A stretch of 10,551 bases of DNA from Bacteroidales bacterium. Its GTDB lineage: Bacteria; Bacteroidota; Bacteroidia; Bacteroidales; UBA932. Each line of letters opens with the position of its first letter. Within the stretch, counting starts at the first letter, position 1. Where the stretch lies: positions 1 through 10,551 of the forward strand of contig SFPH01000009.1 in assembly GCA_004552115.1 (NCBI GenBank), written 5' to 3'. Below are positions 7,134 through 10,551 of the stretch, piece by piece. The notes below the pieces were generated by a model. The model had not been told where the DNA came from, ran no database searches, and worked only from the letters and a program-made list of their open reading frames with translations. Position numbers and translations under genes: made by a program.

Positions 7134-7832
7134 ATGAGAAATTTCGTAAAATATATGGCCCTGGCGGGAATTCTCGCCATAGCGGGATGCAGGGAGCAGG
7201 AGACTCCGACATTCACGGCCAAAAGCATGCTTTACATCCAGCAGGAGGATTTCGCGGACGGTGAGTCCATCGACCTGGCCCATCTGACCAAGTCGTTCGC
7301 CTCCTATGCGGGAGCGTCGGAGATGGAGGTCAGCTTCAAGGTGAACCTCATCGGACACGTCACCGGCTACGACAGGCCTTTCGAGGTGGCCGTAGTGGAG
7401 GAAGAGACCACGGCAGAGGAGAACGAATATGCAATAGAGACTCCTGTGCTGAAAGCCGGAGAAATCACCACTGACCTGAAAATCAAGCTGTTCAAGACTC
7501 CGAGAATGGATGAGGAAAAGGTTACGCTCACGATTCTCCTGCTTGCCGGCAAGCATTTCAATCTCGGATATGAGGACCAGCTCACCGCACAGGTCATCTA
7601 CGACAACACCCCGCTCAAGCCTGAGTGGTGGACGGAATTCATTGCGCTCTGCTACCTCGGGGAGTACACCCCGGCGAAGTACAATGCCTTCTACAACTAT
7701 TGCGGACTGACAGATATCTCGGACCTTGAGCCGTCGGAACTCCGCGAACTCGTCCTCGGGTTCAAGGAATACATTGAGGAGAACGGCATCACCGAGGAGG
7801 ACGGTTCGCCGATGGAGTTACCTATCATCTAA
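7134..7832 (+). CDS. DUF4843-family lipoprotein of the SusCD locus
   Basis: This is a 232-residue lipoprotein with signal MRNFVKYMALAGILAIAGC and lipidated Cys19. After a short linker comes a beta-rich region with the features of DUF4843: SMLYIQQEDF near the start, a strand with SFKVNLIGHVTGYDRPFEV, a stretch on Glu-rich EEETTAEENEY, and VTLTILLLAGKHFNLGYED. The C-terminal third (WWTEFIALCYLGEYTPAKY) is aromatic and helical. The family has no established activity. Members occur between SusD and a PKD-like lipoprotein in many Bacteroidota loci, which is exactly the position here. An accessory role in a surface complex with SusC/D is inferred from this linkage. The ATG is 3 bases after the susD stop, pointing to translational coupling. 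The family call rests on recalled sequence patterns and position. Confidence 0.85.
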   Translation: MRNFVKYMALAGILAIAGCREQETPTFTAKSMLYIQQEDFADGESIDLAHLTKSFASYAGASEMEVSFKVNLIGHVTGYDRPFEVAVVEEETTAEENEYAIETPVLKAGEITTDLKIKLFKTPRMDEEKVTLTILLLAGKHFNLGYEDQLTAQVIYDNTPLKPEWWTEFIALCYLGEYTPAKYNAFYNYCGLTDISDLEPSELRELVLGFKEYIEENGITEEDGSPMELPII

Positions 7833-7842
7833 TCGAATCTCT

Positions 7843-9604
7843 ATGAATCTCTTTGGAAACATATTGAAAACAATGGCGGTCCTGGCGCTCTTCCAGGTTC
7901 TGCAGGGCTGCTACAAGGACAAGGGCAACTACGAGTATCACGATGCCAATGCATTGAGCATCAACCTTAACTGCGCCAATCCTTACAATATCACGCGCGG
8001 GGAGACCATCTCGATCCACCCGAAACTGAACTTCGTCTCCGGCGAGGGTGATGCTGAACGGCTCGAGTACCGCTGGTACCTGGGCTCTCTCGAAGGGGAG
8101 ACAAGGGACGAGTGGAATACACTGGATTTCGAATGGACCCCGGACGAACTCATTGACAAGAAGACATTGCTCCTGGTGGTGACGGACCCGGTGACGGACA
8201 TTCAGACATTCGCCGGGGTCACCGTCAATGTCAAGGCGGTGTACGACGCATACGGAGTACTTGTGCTCTCCGAAAAGGAGAACGGCAAAAGCAGCCTCTC
8301 CTTCATCAAATGGAAGAGCGAGGACGTGGCCGGAATCGCCGGCCTCGAGGAGGGGAACGAGAATCCGGGAATGGTAATGAAGTCCTATGTGGAATATCCT
8401 GACCTGTACTTCACGGAGAACGGAGAGGATCTCCCAGCCGGGCCGATCGGCATCCACGAGCATTACTGCCACGACAAGACCACCGTAGGCCAGATTCTCG
8501 TGATGACAAAGGGCGGAGCCATCGACATCAACGGAAAGACCTTCAGGAAAGACCCTGTGGGCAGCATTGAGGCTGTCTTCCCGGGCGGCTCCTATCCGGA
8601 GGGAATGGACTTCATCAGCCAGGCAATGATGATGACGAGAGTGGACCTTGTCACGGACCAGGACGGCCATATCTACACCAGGGTGAAGAATTCCAACAAA
8701 CTCTTCCACTCCGGAAAATTCCTGAACAATCAGCTCGAATACGACGGAGAGGCTGTATCCGGATGCTCCCTGTACATGCACCCGTTCAGCATCAGCCCGA
8801 ACGCCTGCGTGGTCTATGATTCCAGGCGCAAAAGGATGTTCCACGTATGCGACTCCGGCGGTTCAGTAGAATGGGACATGCAGGAGGGCGATGTCGGAGC
8901 AGGCCACAGTTTTCCGATCCTGAATATCCAGAACGAGTCCACGGTCAGCTCGGACGACGGCTCACAGTCAATGTACATCAGCCCGGAAGACATGAGCGCG
9001 GCCGAAAAGGTATTCACTATCGGCTATTCCACCGGCACCATCTTCGTCAGGGAATACACCTCCACCTTCGTGATATTCAAGCGGGACGGGCGCTATTTCC
9101 TGCAGGAAATGTGGATCAGCAGGACCAATTTCGGCAGGGGCAACTTCGAGTACAAGGTTACCAATGCCCGCATCGAGGAAATCAAGGGACTTCCGGGAGA
9201 TCCTGACGTATGTCTACAACACCTATCCTTGCCCTTACGCAATGCTGGCAGTGGGCGACCAGCTCTACGTCTATGACCTCAGGAACAGAACCCTCCCTGT
9301 ATCCGCATATTTCGACAAGCCGTTGAGGGCCAATATCATAAGCCTCAGCGGAGAGGGCAACTACAATATGTGGTGGACCGCCCTGGGACTCGATGACGGA
9401 AGCGTGATCGTGGTGAACATGAAGGATGTGAGATACCAGGCGAACAAATGCGTGGTATATGACTCTAAGAAAATGATGTACAATGCCACCTCCAGTGCCG
9501 GAGTAATGCAGGAGACCGACAGGACGCCGATGGAGCTCGGCAAGATAGTGGACGTATGGTTCAAGCGCAGAGGCGACGGAATCTGGAGCGTGGGCGAATT
9601 TTAA
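7843..9604 (+). CDS. PKD-like-family lipoprotein, interrupted by a one-base frameshift
   Basis: The gene starts at ATG 7843, 10 bases after the DUF4843 stop, and encodes a lipoprotein signal ending in LQGC (Cys23) followed by YKDKGNYEYHDAN, a hallmark of the PKD-like family that follows DUF4843 genes. An in-frame ATG at 7726 is rejected because it lies inside the DUF4843 gene and adds an Arg/Ser-rich stretch without signal features. A PKD-like beta sandwich spans about residues 30-130 (YRWYLG, LLLVVTDPVT), followed by a longer beta-propeller-like region (ILVMTKGGAIDINGKTF, VVYDSRRKRMFHV). The frame runs out at 9276 with an unnatural tail, while a homologous-looking continuation (LYVYDLRNRT, WWTALGLDDGSVIVVNM) runs in the +1 frame to a stop at 9604. 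Removing one G from GGG at 9195-9197 gives a seamless 586-residue protein. As sequenced, the product would be 477 residues with an out-of-frame end. Role: probable surface accessory protein, function unknown. Confidence 0.85.
9164..9604 (+). pseudogene. C-terminal fragment of the PKD-like gene in the shifted frame
   Basis: This is the open stretch that carries the C-terminal part of the PKD-like lipoprotein. An ATG at 9164 gives 146 residues, but the first ten or so come from the wrong frame of the intact part, so it is not a natural start. The authentic continuation begins around 9198. The fragment has no signal peptide and its beta-strand-rich sequence (MLAVGDQLYVYDL, SVIVVNMKDVRY) continues the repeat style of the preceding region. 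It would not be exported if translated alone. Confidence 0.65.
9195..9197 (+). other. Likely frameshift site (extra G in a GGG run)
   Basis: The frame from 7843 reads I-K-G-L-P-G-D-P-D-V and then unnatural residues to a stop at 9276. Dropping one G makes CTT CCG GAG ATC CTG ACG TAT GTC TAC, that is L-P-E-I-L-T-Y-V-Y, and joins the two halves without a gap. A sequencing or assembly error, a recent mutation or, less likely, a programmed +1 shift would all look like this. Confidence 0.75.
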
Positions 9605-9625
9605 TCAGTTGACAATAAGCACATT

Positions 9626-10551
9626 ATGAAACGCATATTTAGATTATTCTTAATTTTGAGCCTTGCTGCGGCCGTTCCGGCCTTGTATTCCTGCTCGGAC
9701 AAGAACAAGATTGCCGTGGACGATGGAGACGACAAGCCGGGTATCGACAATCCTGGTGAGGATAAACCTGGCGAAGGAGGCGAAAATGAGCCGCCTGTGA
9801 GCACGGAGGATGCCATCAAGCAGTTTTTCCTCGATGAACTCGGCAGCATGAAGCGATACACCGGTTCCGGCATGGATACCTACTCCGCAAGCGACCTTGT
9901 CAATGCGGATGACATTGAGTCCGCGCAAAAACGCGTATGGTCGCTCTGGAAGGCAGCCAACGAGTCTTTCTCCGAGGAGAAGCTCCAGCAAATCATTGCC
10001 TTCGACAGCGAGAATGACTTCGGCTACTTCAAACTTCCTGTCGAACTCGAGACGAAATGGGAATTTGACGGCACATACTGGTACAATACCAATGAGGTAG
10101 TCAAGATGAACTATCACTGGGGCTATGGCGGCGGCTCAAAGCCTGAGAACGGCTTCCCTGCATTCGTATATCTCCACGGCTCCGGCGGAGTGTCATCCGA
10201 GTGGAACACAGGCTACAGTCTCTGCTCGCAGGACTATGTCAAGGCAGGCCCGTCGGCCTATTTCGTGCCACGCATACCGAACGGAATCACCACGGACGGC
10301 TTCAGTTTCTACCGCTGGTGGCAGAAGGGAAAGCAGTATGTCTGGGACAAGATTATCCGCCAGATATTCCTCGGGGACAGCGACATTGACCCGAACAGAT
10401 TCTTCTTCTTCGGCATTTCCGAGGGAGCATACGGCAGCCAGAGACTGGCCTCATTCTATGCGGACTATCTCGCAGGTGTCGGCCCGATTGCGGGAGGAGA
10501 GCCGCTTGTGAACGCCCCGTCCGAGAACAGCGCCAACATTGCATTCTGCCT
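9626..10551 (+). CDS. Alpha/beta-hydrolase lipoprotein, probable esterase (3' end outside the window)
   Basis: From ATG 9626 the frame stays open for 308 codons to the right edge. The upstream gene's stop (9602-9604) is in the same frame, so this is the first possible ATG. The signal MKRIFRLFLILSLAAAVPALYSC gives lipidated Cys23. An acidic Gly/Pro tether (about 31-52, with DNPGEDKPGEGG) and a helical region of about 100 residues follow. The hydrolase core shows FVYLHGSGG with the oxyanion-hole motif HGSGG at 184-188, and FFFFGISEGAYGSQ with the G-x-S-x-G nucleophile Ser265. GVGPIAGGEP comes next, as in secreted PHB-depolymerase/LpqC-like and feruloyl/acetyl-esterase-like enzymes. The catalytic acid and histidine lie beyond the window. 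As the only enzyme of this SusCD operon it probably cuts ester bonds of the substrate at the surface or in the periplasm. A serine peptidase of the same fold cannot be excluded. Confidence 0.82.
   Translation, partial: MKRIFRLFLILSLAAAVPALYSCSDKNKIAVDDGDDKPGIDNPGEDKPGEGGENEPPVSTEDAIKQFFLDELGSMKRYTGSGMDTYSASDLVNADDIESAQKRVWSLWKAANESFSEEKLQQIIAFDSENDFGYFKLPVELETKWEFDGTYWYNTNEVVKMNYHWGYGGGSKPENGFPAFVYLHGSGGVSSEWNTGYSLCSQDYVKAGPSAYFVPRIPNGITTDGFSFYRWWQKGKQYVWDKIIRQIFLGDSDIDPNRFFFFGISEGAYGSQRLASFYADYLAGVGPIAGGEPLVNAPSENSANIAFC

Noticed and set aside
7726..7842. Earlier in-frame ATG for the PKD-like gene
   Set aside because: It lies inside the DUF4843 gene and would place an Arg/Ser-rich extension before an otherwise perfect lipoprotein signal starting at 7843.
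7825..8844. 339-codon open frame on the minus strand
   Set aside because: It lies wholly antisense to the PKD-like gene; such long antisense frames arise from the codon bias of this genome, and the translation has no recognisable domain.

Overview
The window comes from a Bacteroidota genome, most likely a gut-type Bacteroidales with a fairly GC-rich coding style (many GGA, AAG, CTC and GAC codons). The exact genus cannot be read from the sequence. The evidence is a SusC/SusD pair, five predicted lipoproteins on the same strand with Bacteroidota-style lipoboxes, A-rich leaders without strong Shine-Dalgarno sequences, and TAnnTTTG-type -7 promoter elements.

Layout. At the left edge (1-121, minus strand) is the first 40 codons of a histidine-rich lipoprotein, probably the periplasmic adaptor of a heavy-metal RND efflux pump. 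A 651-base divergent intergenic region follows. It holds a good minus-strand promoter with an overlapping palindrome, a GC-rich block with a perfect 13-bp inverted repeat, and a possible plus-strand promoter far upstream of the next gene. All later genes are on the plus strand: a FISUMP-domain surface lipoprotein (773-2341); a 123-base spacer with competing hairpins (2342-2464); a SusC-type TonB-dependent transporter (2465-5596); a SusD-type binding lipoprotein (5610-7130); a DUF4843 lipoprotein (7134-7832); a PKD-like-family lipoprotein (7843-9604, apparently broken by a one-base frameshift near 9195-9197); and an alpha/beta-hydrolase lipoprotein (9626 to the right edge, incomplete).

How the genes work together. 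From susC onward the gaps are 13, 3, 10 and 21 bases, so these five genes look like one operon. SusC and SusD should form a lidded outer-membrane importer. DUF4843 and PKD-like proteins are recurring accessory lipoproteins of one SusC/D subclass, and the hydrolase is the only enzyme visible. Its HGSGG and GISEG motifs suggest an esterase or related serine hydrolase that trims the imported substrate. No glycoside hydrolase, polysaccharide lyase, sulfatase or regulator lies in the window, so the substrate cannot be named, and an ester-containing or non-carbohydrate substrate is possible. The FISUMP protein is probably surface-exposed and may belong to the same locus, but the structured spacer means it may be separately or differentially expressed.

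The most useful second looks are the frameshift in the PKD-like gene, the three-arm alternative hairpin before susC, the hydrolase as sole enzyme of the locus, and the unexplained inverted-repeat block in the divergent intergenic region. I found no clear evidence of a wholly new system.
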